DNA of 64,000 nucleotides, taken from the NCBI GenBank assembly GCA_026413255.1, contig JAOCZO010000014.1:248001-312000 (forward strand), in the 5' to 3' direction. Below the pieces are notes generated by a model that was not told where the DNA came from, searched no databases, and saw only the letters and a list, made by a program, of their open reading frames with translations. Position numbers and translations under genes: made by a program. Below, in pieces: positions 24,598-36,001 of this stretch; position 1 is the first letter of the stretch; the number at the start of each line of letters is the position of its first letter. The DNA is from Fereydounia khargensis (lineage: Eukaryota; Basidiomycota; Ustilaginomycetes; Urocystidales; Fereydouniaceae).

Positions 24598-27173
24598 ATG
24601 GCTCTTCAGTCCTCCTACAACCTTCCTCCCATACCTCGATCTCCACCCCTACGCAACGAGAGCCTTCCTCCTCTCCTTCCTTGCCAGGCCGACAACATGC
24701 CATCGCCACCCCTTGGTGGCGGGCACAGCACTTTTGCCATGCCTTCTCCCATCAAACCTGGACAATACTCTCGGAAAAACAGTCATGATCGTGATGACAT
24801 TCCATCTGCCCTTCAACCAGCCCCCAACACCAGGCTCGCACAGCACCATGCCTCTTCACCCAACAAGGAGAATAACCCCCTCGCCAGGGGTCGACCCACA
24901 ACTCAGCCCATTGCAATCGCCAAGAGCAACCCGCTCGTAGATCCCAAATATAGACTCCGAGGCAACTCCCCGGAAGACTCGCAGCGTGAGTCGGGCAGCT
25001 CGAGCATCTTCTCTCGCTCGTTCAGCCCTTCAAAGAACAGGTCGCGTAGTAAAAGCCGTAGCAGATTGTTCAGCCGCGACAAGATCCCCGACGGCGTTCT
25101 CGCAGAGCAACAGCAGCCTCCCAAATCAAAGCAAGAGATTGATTCCGACTTTGCCAACCTTCTGGTAAGTTGACCAAGAGAAAAGTCTGACGCAGAACCA
25201 AGCTCATCCCGCGCTTGTCTTTCTCCATAGGACGAGATGCAAGTAGCACCCGACCTTCGCAAAAAACTCATTGGAATGGACACCACTGTCAAGGCTGCCA
25301 TGCTCAAGGGACAAGCCACACTCAGTCTCAGCTCATTTGGCATCGAAGACTCCTCGTCTTCCTCCTCTTCGGCCACGAGTCCTTCAAAAGCCAGGAAGCC
25401 TATCCCCGACAAGCTCCTCCGCAAGCCACGCAGCGCTGCCAACCTCAAGCAGCAGTCCGTACCAGACGATGACGAGCCCGAGTTTGAGATGCTCCAGCCT
25501 CCCAACCGCGCCAGCCTCTTTGGCGGCTTGCGCTCCGCCTCTGGTGGCTCATACAGCTCCTCCGCCGACACTAGTGCCAAGTCGAGCAGCAAGCGCGCCA
25601 GTATTGATGTCTTCCAGGGTCTCAAGAATGTGGCCAAGTCACCCAACCTCGGCCAGGGTGGCTCAGTCCTTTCTCTCCAGTCCACAAGTACCGCATCCTC
25701 TGGGGGCACACGTGGTCGAGCGCTATCCTTTGGCAAGGATACTGGAGTCATGCTCTCCAAGGAGACGCCTGAAAGCTTTGCCACCATGCTCAAGACTACC
25801 GATGCTCGCTCTATTGAGGTCGCCAAGGTCAAGCGCATGCGCGCCGTGGTTGCCTCCGAGTCGCCTGCCTGGATCTCTCAATTCATCGGTCCAGAGTGTG
25901 CTGGTTACGAGGCTATGGTCCTGCGCCTGCAAGAGCTGCTACAAATGGAGTGGCGAGAGGAGCAGCACGACGACATGCTCTTGCACGAGCTGCTCCGGTG
26001 CTTTGTTGCGCTCAGCACCACCGATGTCGGCAAGGGTGCACTGCAGTCACGCGCCCCCACACCGTTCAAGGAGCTGGTCGATCTGCTCTTCTCTGAGAAG
26101 AAGCCCGGCGACATCCCCACGCGCAAGTACATGGTGGACCTGCTTGCCATTCTCCTTGAGCTTCAGATCCCCCTCGGCCCAGAGACAGCCGACAGCCCGG
26201 TCAACTTCCTGCTGCGGCTGCTGCAAAACCCGGTCGACCCGGCCAAGGAGCAGGTCGTGGACTTTATCAAGCAGACACACACTCCCCGTCCGTTCAAGAC
26301 TTATCTGATCGAGCTTGCCGGTGTGTGCCGCGACTACTTCTGGATCTTTTGCCACAGCCAGAACCGCTTTTGGCGTCACGAGGACCTCGATGCCGACTCG
26401 ATCAAGGGCCCCAAAGTTCCTGGTGGTATGACGGGCGGGGTCGAGTTCGAAGCCATGGCATACCTCGTATGTTTTGCCCTCTCTTTCACTTATCCCTCTT
26501 CTTCTCTCTAACACTCATCATCCCTTTGTTTCTATCAAACAGACGACTCACCTGCGCCTCATCAACAGTGTAGCCAGCGCACTCGACTCGCCCGCCTCCC
26601 CGCGCTGCATGACAGCTTACGAGTTCCACATGAACCTATTCGCCTCTGGCCTTGAACGAATTCTCGCTGTGAGTATCCGTTCCTCCCAGGCACCTCTTCT
26701 CTCCCACGCCACCTTCTGACTCTTCCGCCTACACGCAACAGACTCTTCGCCGCTCCTCACAGCACTACTACGCCCCGCTCCACCTCGAGCTGGCGCGGTA
26801 CATTTCGCTCGCCCGAAGCGCCGAGTTCCGCCTCCCTCACCACCTGACAGACTGGCTCGCTGCCCCGCTGAACCCAGAGCCCAGTGCCGCTCCAAGCGGG
26901 TACGGCATCGCCGCGCAGTACATCAGCACCTCGCCACCCAAACCCGTGTCTGCGGGCGGAACGGGACGCTGGCTCGCCCGCCCGACGGGGGCCGCTAGCG
27001 CCGGTGACTTTCCCAACCCATTCGAGTCGGACCAAGCGAAGACAGACAGCGTCGTAGGCTCGGCGATCCGCAATTGGGAGTCACGCGCACTCGGTCTCGG
27101 GCTCGGACAGGCGCCGACACCGGCACCGACAGCGGCACCGCCGCGTGTTCCTTCTCAGCGCTTCGGGTCCTAA
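24598..27173 (+). CDS. Stand-alone formin-type GBD/FH3 protein lacking FH1/FH2
   Basis: Four exons (24598-25164, 25231-26466, 26543-26668, 26742-27173), all phase 0, give 786 residues. The N-terminal 190 residues are Ser/Pro/Arg-rich with SRSKSRS-type basic repeats. A Rho-GTPase-binding/FH3 armadillo region follows: FANLLDEMQVAPDLRKKLIG, FATMLKTTDARSIEVAKVKR, LQELLQMEWREEQHDDMLLH, YMVDLLAILLELQIPLGP, ending around LNLFASGLERIL-like helices in exons 3-4. In diaphanous formins this module is followed by FH1 and FH2; here the frame stops after a short Pro-rich tail and the neighbour is convergent, so no actin-assembly domain is encoded. It may act as a Rho/Cdc42 effector or a polarity scaffold (inference). 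Introns are 66, 76 and 73 bp. Confidence 0.8.
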
Positions 27174-27415
27174 GTGAGGCCAAGCCAACGTAACTCCCCG
27201 GTCCACCTTGCAGCCACTCTTGTCTCGTCTGTACATGTATCATCTCTGCTTTGATCTCTCACGCACGTCCAGAATGTCACAAATTGTCTTTTTAATCTCG
27301 TTCGCGTTGCAGACAGGCTGTTACTACTAGACACATGAAAAGAGTGGGGGAAGGGGAAGGGAAAGGGGATGGGTCTATCGCAAGTGGATTTAAATGGACG
27401 TAGAGTTGGGTACGT

Positions 27416-29974
27416 TTACTTGGTCACTTGCTCAGCGCGGGCGGCGAGTTTGGGCTCGCCAAAGTCCTCAGGCGGGGGAGGGGGAGCGCTGATCTCGCCC
27501 TTGCGGAGCAACTTGCCCTTCTTGTCGAGGTACTGGTCGGCCTCGTCTGCACCCTTGAACGGACGGATGCCGAGGAGGTTGCGCATGTCCTCACGTGTGA
27601 TCACCTCCTTCTGCAGAAGGAGCTGCGCCACCTTCTCGACCTCGGCCTTGTGCTTGGTGAGCAGCTCGGTCGTTCGCTTGTGCGCCTCAGAGACCATCTT
27701 GCGCACTTCAAAGTCGAGCATCTCTCCCGTTCGCTCAGAGTATGGCTTGTGCATCGACTCCTGCTCTGTGCGGTACGAGATCGGTCCAAGCTCCTTGTTC
27801 ATACCGTACGAAGCGCAGATCTCAAATGCCATACGCGTGATCTTGGAAAGGTCGTCCTGCGCACCCGTTGTGATGACGCCAAAAAAGATCTCCTCCGAGA
27901 CACGGCCACCAAGGGTCATGCACATTCGGTCAAGCAGCTGCTCGGTCGAGAACAGGTAGCGCTCCTTGGGCAGGTACTGCGCGTAGCCGAGCGCACCGAC
28001 ACCGCGAGGGATAATAGAGACCTTGAGCAGGGGGTCGGCGTGCTCAAGGAACCAGCCGCAGACAGCATGACCCGCCTCGTGGTAGGCAACCGTCTTCTTC
28101 TCCTCGGGCGACAGCACGCGGCTCTTCTTCTCGAGACCGGCAATGACACGCTCAATCGCCTGCTCAAAGTGGTGCTCCTCGATCGCATCGGCACCGCCAC
28201 GCGCGGCAATCAGGGCTGCTTCGTTGCACACATTCGCCACATCCGCACCGCTAAAGCCGGGTGTCAGTGTCGAGAGCTTCTCTGCGAGCAGATCAATGTT
28301 GGTCGAGTTGTGCAGCTTGAGCGGCTTGAGGTGAACGTGGAAGATGTCCTTTCGGCCTGAAATGTCAGGTCGGTCGATCGCAATGTGCCTGTCAAATCGT
28401 CCCGGACGCATCAGCGCGGGGTCGAGAACGTCTGGTCGGTTGGTACCGGCCAATACGACAACGTGCTCCTCGGTGCCAAAACCATCCATCTGTACGAGCA
28501 GCTCGTTAAGCGTGCTCTCCCGCTCGTCGTTACCGCCAAAGTTGCCGCCCTTGCCACGCGACTTTCCGATAGCGTCAATTTCATCGATGAAGATAATGCA
28601 GGGTGCATGCTTCTTGGCGTTGGCGAACATGTCACGGACTCGCGACGGACCGACACCGACGAACATCTCGACGAACTCAGAGCCAGACACGCTCAGGAAG
28701 GGCACTGCAGCCTCACCGGCTGTCGCCTTGGCAAGCAGGGTCTTACCGGTACCGGGAGGTCCACTGAGAATGGCACCTCGGGGAATCTTGGCACCGAGCT
28801 TCTCATACTTTTCGGGCTTCTTGAGGAAATTGACGAACTCCATGATCTCCTCCTTGGCCTCGTCCATGCCAGCCACATTGGCGAACTTGGTCTTGACGTC
28901 GGTCTCCTGGTTAAACATCTTAGCCCGGGACTTGCCAATGCCAAAGATGCCACCAGGTCCGCCACCAGCGCCTCCGCCTCCCATACCACCAGCAGCCCTT
29001 CGGGACATCCAGAAGAGAAGACCGGCGATAAGGAGCGTAGGTGCAAAGTGAAGCAAGGTGGAGGCAGTGGAGATCTCCTCGTGGTAAGCGACAGGAATGC
29101 GCTCGCTCGGTGGGATCTCAAGCTCGCGCTGCGCATCATCGAGTTTGCGCTCGAAGGCCTCTACCGAGCCGACGCTGAACCAGTATGCACTCTGGCCGGA
29201 GGAGCCGGAGCCGCCAACATCGCGTCCATTGGAAGGGTACATGGAACCGGTAGCGTTCGAGTGCAGGTACACCTTGACCTTGGAGCGGTTGACGACAACA
29301 AGTCGGTCCACGAGACCCTTGTCAAGGAATGCGGTGCGGAACTCCTGCCATGTGATCTCGCGGCTGGGCGTGTCGGGAGAAGTCAGGCGGTAAAGGAGGT
29401 AAGTAGAGGCGATGGTGGCGAGGATTGTGTTGGCATTGATGCGGATCTCCGTATACTGTCCATTGGGCCCTCCAGGTCCACCGCTGGAGCTGGAAGACTT
29501 CTTCTTCTTGCTGTCTGGCTCCTCTGCTTCGGAAGACTCGGTATCCTTCTTCTGGTCGGATTCCTTGGCGTTCTTGTTGTGGTTCTCGAAGAAATTCTTG
29601 AGGCTTTCCGGAAGAGAGTCGTCAGCCTTCTTGTTCTTCTTTGCCTGCTCAAGGCCCTTCTCGACACCCTCCTCAAACTCGCGCTGGAGCTGGTCAGCGT
29701 CCTTCTCTGCGGACTTCTTCTTCCTGTCCTTGGGGTCCTCCTCAGAAGGAGTGGCGTAGAACCTCTTTTGATGGGATGCAGCGTAGAAGGCTACAGACGA
29801 TGGGTGACGAAGCGAGGTACGAGAAGCAGGCTGGGCAAGGTGCGCGCGAGTGGACTGTGAAAGGTGGCGAACGACAGAGGCCTGGGCGAGGATCTGCTTG
29901 GATGACGAGGCGACAGGCTGGGCAGAAAAACTGCCTAACCGGGAGCCGGATCTCGCGGCGAATGATCTGAGCAT
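27416..29974 (-). CDS. AFG3: Mitochondrial m-AAA protease subunit (AFG3/YTA12 type)
   Basis: Intronless, 852 residues. An N-terminal Arg/Ser-rich presequence ([17 protein letters not shown]) is followed by a charged region, two membrane segments (about [14 protein letters not shown] and [16 protein letters not shown]) and the FtsH AAA core. That core has Walker A GPPGTGKT (about residue 403), Walker B IIFIDEID and the second region of homology PGRFDRHI. The zinc metalloprotease motif HEAGH is near residue 630. The hexameric enzyme sits in the inner membrane facing the matrix and degrades misfolded membrane proteins and matures ribosomal protein L32. The C-terminal segment ([20 protein letters not shown]) resembles metazoan AFG3L2. 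Whether this is the AFG3 or the YTA12 subunit is not certain from sequence alone. Confidence 0.93.
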   Translation of the reverse strand: MLRSFAARSGSRLGSFSAQPVASSSKQILAQASVVRHLSQSTRAHLAQPASRTSLRHPSSVAFYAASHQKRFYATPSEEDPKDRKKKSAEKDADQLQREFEEGVEKGLEQAKKNKKADDSLPESLKNFFENHNKNAKESDQKKDTESSEAEEPDSKKKKSSSSSGGPGGPNGQYTEIRINANTILATIASTYLLYRLTSPDTPSREITWQEFRTAFLDKGLVDRLVVVNRSKVKVYLHSNATGSMYPSNGRDVGGSGSSGQSAYWFSVGSVEAFERKLDDAQRELEIPPSERIPVAYHEEISTASTLLHFAPTLLIAGLLFWMSRRAAGGMGGGGAGGGPGGIFGIGKSRAKMFNQETDVKTKFANVAGMDEAKEEIMEFVNFLKKPEKYEKLGAKIPRGAILSGPPGTGKTLLAKATAGEAAVPFLSVSGSEFVEMFVGVGPSRVRDMFANAKKHAPCIIFIDEIDAIGKSRGKGGNFGGNDERESTLNELLVQMDGFGTEEHVVVLAGTNRPDVLDPALMRPGRFDRHIAIDRPDISGRKDIFHVHLKPLKLHNSTNIDLLAEKLSTLTPGFSGADVANVCNEAALIAARGGADAIEEHHFEQAIERVIAGLEKKSRVLSPEEKKTVAYHEAGHAVCGWFLEHADPLLKVSIIPRGVGALGYAQYLPKERYLFSTEQLLDRMCMTLGGRVSEEIFFGVITTGAQDDLSKITRMAFEICASYGMNKELGPISYRTEQESMHKPYSERTGEMLDFEVRKMVSEAHKRTTELLTKHKAEVEKVAQLLLQKEVITREDMRNLLGIRPFKGADEADQYLDKKGKLLRKGEISAPPPPPEDFGEPKLAARAEQVTK

Positions 29975-32900
29975 GGTCGCGGTATAGAGTATGACTGCCG
30001 GATGATGGAAACCAGGAGCTGGATGTAGGAGTAGTCTAAGGTAGGTGGTGGTGGGAGGGGTCTAGTTTGAGACCCTTGCTGCCGGCAGGGCAGGAATCAA
30101 GAAAAGAGAAACGGTTCGTCGCCTGGCAGGTAAGATGAAGAGGCGAGCGAACACAGTGGATACTTGGGTTGGTATGTGTTGGTGGTGATGATAGTAGGAA
30201 TGGTTGGAATGCCTCCTTTGTTCTGGTACTTGGACTGTGGTTGGCTGAGCGAAGAGAGCCGCCTTCGGAGGCTTTTTCCAGATGTGGACGCGGCTGAGCT
30301 CAGCCTTTTGAGCCGGGCAAAAGCGAGAAGCGAGTCAGCGGCAGACGCAGAGAGCAGACGCAGAGAGCAGACGCGCGTACGAGAGACCCTCACGCTCTGC
30401 CACAAGTCAGATCACTTGCCCTTTCCCTTTGCTTCTTCCTCGACTCCACCTGGCGCCATCCAAAGCTACGTAAGCTGCAGGTGTGGACCCTACCTTCTCG
30501 TCCGAGAACTCTGCGGCTGCGCCACCGTACGTGCCCCTTCTGCCTCTCTGGAGCACGACATACTTAGGTTAGCAATGCACTGAAGGCCAAGCCGCCCAAA
30601 AGAGGCATGTTGCAGGGTCATGATTACCACCTCTCCTCTGCCAGGTTCGCTGTATGCTTCATCTCGCACTGGGGTTTGCAGGTGGATGATATCGGGCGGT
30701 GAAGTGAGAAGAGAAGAAGAGCCTCGCGAATGCAGCAACATCCTCAGTCCGGACTATTGCTCGAAACACCGTCCATCGCGCATGAAAAAAATGTTCAAAA
30801 ATTGGCCTTCTGGTCACGACAACAATGCTTTTACAGCTGACCTGGAAAATGATTGCAAAGGTCCGAATCTTGCCTCCTCGAGCGGATAGGTTAGGAAGCT
30901 AGACCCGATAAGGCGTAGGCAAAGAGAGGGCTAGAGAGTCATGCTTAGCCAGACCCTGGCCGAGAAGTCGCCTGGCCCGACCCCGGCCCCGGTCCCGTTC
31001 CCTGCTTTGCTTAAAGCGCTACAGGTGGTCTGGCGAGATAGACACACACGCATAGCTCGCCAAACGCACGCTTTTGTCATGAGTTCGGTTGCAATGCTTG
31101 CTTGCTGCAGATGCACCGGGTCAGAACTGAGGCTCACGACGGTGTTGACGGCCACACACTTTTGAAAGCTCCCCACTTGACCAGCCGAGCCCAATACTGT
31201 AGATTGCGCAGGATACCGCAATGTAGTCGTGTGCTCTACTGTACTGTATTCTGTCTGTGCCCTCGTGGGTTCTCGTTTCCCTCAGACATACGCACGCCGG
31301 CAGGTGTGCTGTATCCTGCCCAGCTGTGAATCATGCATCAATCAGCCGCAATCCCAGCTCGGAATGCTCCGCCAGGAACATTTCGAGGCTGCCTTTGCTG
31401 GATGCTGACGCGCAAAAGTTGCAACACAGAAGAAACTCGCCCGTCCCGAGGCAGCAGACAGTCAGGCCGGGCGGATGGCTGGCTGGCCCAACGTCACAGA
31501 CCCCCGGGCCAGCACCTACTCGCCCTGCCTTCCGTGTACTGTACTGTACAGCACACTGAGTGTCTTGGCTCGCCAAGCGGGCCGGAGCAGCATGGCGTGG
31601 CCGTAGTTTCCATGGGTAAACTCACACTACGGTACGGTGCGTATGGGGTGCCTCCCCTCGCTCTAGCTTTCGCTTTCGGCCCATGCATGTGATTTGAAAA
31701 TGGATCGTTTCGACGCATTGAATTGCTTGCCTTTTCAAGTGCAGCCCATCCTGACGCCCACCAAACACGATCAGATCCGATTGCATTACTGTAGTGTGCA
31801 ACGCCCTCATTGTACTCTATCGACTGTGTGCGTAATGGTCGAGTGTTGCAAGGCGGGGCGAGTGGAGTGAGAGTGATCGACGCAGACCAGCCTGCTCCAG
31901 CAGCTGCAAGCCCCGGGCCCGGGAGTGGTTGGCTCCGCAGGCAGAGGGTGAGTCTAACTGAAAGCGAGGGCCAGAGAAAAGAAAAAAGAGCGAGGGGAGC
32001 AAGGAGAGCGCGTGCCGAATCAAGTGACAGACAGGCAGGCAGGCAGGCAGGCAGGGCGCGCGGGGCGGGGCGGATGGATCGGATCAGAGCCAGGGAGGGA
32101 GGCGGAGGCGGAGGCTGAGGCTGAGCGAGAGCGAGGTTGCTTTCTTTGGCTTTCTTTGGTTTGGCTGCGCGGCAACGCAGACGCTTCTCCATTCTGATTG
32201 TCATTTGATCATTTCTGCCTATCTCGCCATCCATCGCACATCGCCCAGCCCACCCTATCCACCGGGTCCTGTCAAGAAACGGCCGCCGCCGCTGCGTTTT
32301 GCATTTGTCTTGATCTGCAATTCGGCTCAGCCCGCCGCCCCGCCCCACCACGCTCCTCCTGGACCCTTGCTACGCTCTCCCTAGGTCCCCGTTCCCGACC
32401 TGGTTCCCTCGCTCCCCCTTTCCCTGGTTGTGGTTGGATTGTCGAGACAAGCCCGGCTTTTGCCCGTTTCGTCCAGCCCGCCGCTCAAACCTAGCTCTCG
32501 CTCCAACGCCCCAACGCCATCCGCTGGCGCTTGGCCCTTTCCTCGCCGTGCTCCTTCCCCCCTCCCTCCCCTGTAGCCCGGCCTTCCCCTCCCGGCCTCG
32601 TTTGGGCCTCCCTTGCTGTGACCGTACCTCGTTTCGGTGTCTGCTCTCCGCCGTTCCTCGGCCATTCCTCGACCCTTCCCCACGCTGGCTAGGAGGGAGC
32701 CCAGAGTTTGAACGCCGTTGCGTCCCTCCTCGCCTCCCCGCCTCCCCCCTTCGGTTGCCACAATATCCGGAGGTTGCCGCCGTCGCCAACCCATCCCTCG
32801 TGGCTGGACCCTTTCCCCCTTTCCCGCATCGGTAAGTATGATTTGCCGGCAGTGCACATGGTCTCGTTTCCCTTGTTTGCGCCACAAACACTACCTTTCT

Positions 32901-33450
32901 TGCTTGCATGAGCAGCAAGCTCTCCCCTCATCAACCCCTTTGCCCTCTTCTTCTTCTCCTCCTCCTCCTCCTTCCCCCCCCCCCCTCCCCCCTCTCCTCC
33001 TTGACTCGGTCCTTCTCCCCTTCTTGACTTGCCCTCGCTGCTCTTGTCAGAGTTTTGCTGGTGCACGCTCATGTCATCCCGCCCGCTCGTTCGTTCGAAC
33101 CTCCTTTTTCCTTCCTGGGCTGGTCCATTTGACATGGTCGTATCTGTCGAGGGGGGTCCCTCCCCCTTACTTTCCCTCGATCGATGCGTGTCTGCCGGTT
33201 GGAGAAGCCTTGCCCATAATTGAGGCTCGACCCGTTTCTTTCTCGATACCGTCCGTCCCTTGCTAGGGATCCGATATCGGAAAGCCTTGACAGTCGAGTG
33301 CCTCCGGCGCGGGCTGCTCTACGCTGTTTCACATAGTCACAGTGTTCCAGGAACGTACACTGACTGTTTTTCTGCTGTCTCAACCGTCTAGCTGGCCGAG
33401 TCACGTACCGCAAGCCTTGGAGTGTGCCGCTACGGCAATAAGGCACCAAG
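29975..33450. other. 3.5-kb region between AFG3 and SWI1, mostly regulatory in appearance
   Basis: 29975-30100 holds the AFG3 leader. A small open frame at 30188-30583 could encode a single-pass membrane protein (see findings), but I do not call it. 30900-32000 carries several TACTGTA motifs (31237-31248, 31537-31548, 31787-31793). A (GGCA)n tract is at 32031-32055. From about 32200 to 33300 the + strand is very C/T-rich, with C and CTC runs near 32950-33000, typical of a long SWI1 promoter or leader. Long frames here are low complexity. Confidence 0.55.
32031..32055. repeat. (GGCA)n tetranucleotide repeat
   Basis: About six tandem GGCA units directly visible; one of several tracts of this family in the window. 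Confidence 0.85.
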
Positions 33451-35815
33451 ATGAATCCGCAAGGGTTACAGTTTCCACAGCAACAGCAACAGCAGCAGAT
33501 GGCTGGCGGCCAGCCGCAACAGCTACAACAACAGCAGCTCTCCGGTAATCGCCCCGTACCTGGACCATTTGGTAATGTTGGGTCAGGCGTGCCGAATGGC
33601 GGGGCGCAGATGAATAACCCGCAACAGATGCTTCAGGTGAGTTTGTTTCCCACGGTTCTTGTTGCACTGGCCTTGCATGGGAGAAGGCAATGTCAAAGAG
33701 ACGGCAAGATGATCTGGAGGGTCAAATGCACTGCTGGTATGACCTTGGAGCCATGCTCTTTGCCACTGCAGCGTTGGCATTGCGCAGCATTCGGTGCAGT
33801 CAGAGTCATGCACGGCTGCGAGCTCGCATGCTTTGGCTTGCTTGCTGGCTTGCTGGCTGTCTGGCTGAGGAGCAGCAAGGCGCAGTGCCAGCTGCTGACA
33901 GTTCTTGCTGGCAGCAAGCAGAGCCTGCTCCCTGCGCCTTTTTCCCCCCGCCGAATCCAAGACGCGTTGCGGGCAGGCTCTTCCCAGCCAAAATTGGATC
34001 GTCTGCGCGGCGCAGCGCAGCGCGGTGGGCAAGGCGAGGCAGGCTGGCAGGCAGAAAGAAGCAGGCAATCAGAACCAAGGCAGGGCGAGGCCAGACGACG
34101 CGTCGGGCACCTCTTCTCTCCCGCAGTTGCTGGCTGCTCTGCTCTCTCTGCCGCCTGCCTTGCCTCTGCCTTGCCTGCCTGTTGCCCATTTCGCCCCCCC
34201 CCAACCCGTCGCATCCGCTGCGCCCGATCCACCACCATTTCCATTCCTTCCCCCAACTCGACGTGATCCTTTCCTCATTTCACCCTGGAGCCACCTTGCG
34301 CTCCTGGCCGATTGTCTCTCCTTCTTTCGTGCCTTGGGGCGTCTGCTCTTCTCCACCCGTCCCTCATCCCATGCTCCGTCGCGTCTCGAGTCACCTCGCA
34401 TGCCGCTCTTGACCTGCCTACTGACCACGCGTCACGTCTCTTCGCCATGTCCCTACAGTCAATACGCGGCAACATGCTCGCGCTGCAACGCCAGTGGGCC
34501 GTCATCAGCAACCAGCCTGACGGCCCCACCAAGACCGCAGCACAGCAACATCTAGCCAGCCAGATGAAGCGCCTTCAGATGATGGAGCAGTCTACCCTCA
34601 TGGCTATGAACGGCAGTCAGCCACAACAACAGCCTCAGCAACAGCAGCAGCAGCAACCACAACCACAACCACAACAACAACAACAACAACAAGCACAGCC
34701 CCAAACACCACAGCAGCAAGCCCAGTTCCAGCCGCAACAACAGATGCAGGGCATCGACCCCAGCGCCACTCTGCAACAGCAACCACAACAACAACAACAG
34801 CAGCAGCAGCCCGGACAAGGCTTTATGATGAACGGCATGAACATGATGCAGCAGCAGCAGCAGCCGCCCACGCCGCAACAACAAGCACAGCAGCAGCAGC
34901 AACCTGGACCTAGCGGGCAAGGTCAGCCCGGCCAAGCGCCTGGCGCCCAGCCAGCCAAGCGCGACTTTGTGGGCACCGTACGGCATTTCATGCTCCAGAG
35001 GGGTACGCCATGGCCTGCCAACATCTCCTTGAGCTTTGTTGGCCCTGCCTCTTCCAACGTACCAGGCGAGACCCGCACTGTGGAGCTTCAAGCTCTCTTT
35101 GCAGCTGTCGTCAATGGCGGTGGATCTCAGCGTGCCAGCCAGATCCCTGGCTTCTGGGCTGTCATCGCCAGCAGGATGGGCCTCAAAGTTGGCCCCCCGG
35201 ACGGAACTCAATCCGCTCCCGATGCCATTCCCACACCCGGAGAAGTCCCGGATCGGCTTGCCAACTTCTTCCGTGAGCGTCTTGGCCCATTTGAGCAGTT
35301 CTGGATGGCGCGAATGCCCCAAAGACAAGCCAGTAGTCAGGCTGCAGGCTCTGTCGGGTCTCCGGCACCTGCTACCCCACAAAGCGCGGCTGACCCACAG
35401 CTGCAACAGGCCTCGCAACAATCACAGCAATCCCAACCGCAGCAACAGCAACAACAGCAACAACAGCAGCCGCAGCCTCCGCCGCTGCAGCTGCAGCAGC
35501 AATCCCAGCCCGGCAACATGCCTCCAGGCTCATCTCAACCGGGGCAGCCAGGGCAGCAGTTCGGCTCATCTCCATCATCAGCGCAGTTTCCGGTCAACCC
35601 CGGTCAGGCGCCAAATCAGAACCAACAACAGCAGCAGCCGCCGCCGCAGCAGAAACCTGGCATGCCCAATCAACTTGGCAAACACAATCTTCCCGCCAGC
35701 ATGCAGCAGCAGATGGCTCAACTGCAGCAGCTGGTCGCTTCGGGTAGGATGACCCCCCAGCAGGCACGCGAACGGTTTGTGGCCATGCAACAGGCGATGC
35801 GGAACGCCATGATGA

Positions 35816-35854
<39 letters not shown>

Positions 35855-35895
35855 CACAACAGCAACAGCAACAGCAGCAGCCGCCACCGCAGCAG

Positions 35896-35929
<34 letters not shown>

Positions 35930-35970
35930 CTGGTCAGCCTCAGCTCCAGCAGTCCCATCCCCAGCAGCCA

Positions 35971-36001
<31 letters not shown>

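Noticed and set aside
31494-32351. 285-codon minus-strand frame and several + strand frames upstream of SWI1
   Set aside because: Composition follows repeats and C/T-rich DNA; no recognisable domain, no consistent splice structure.
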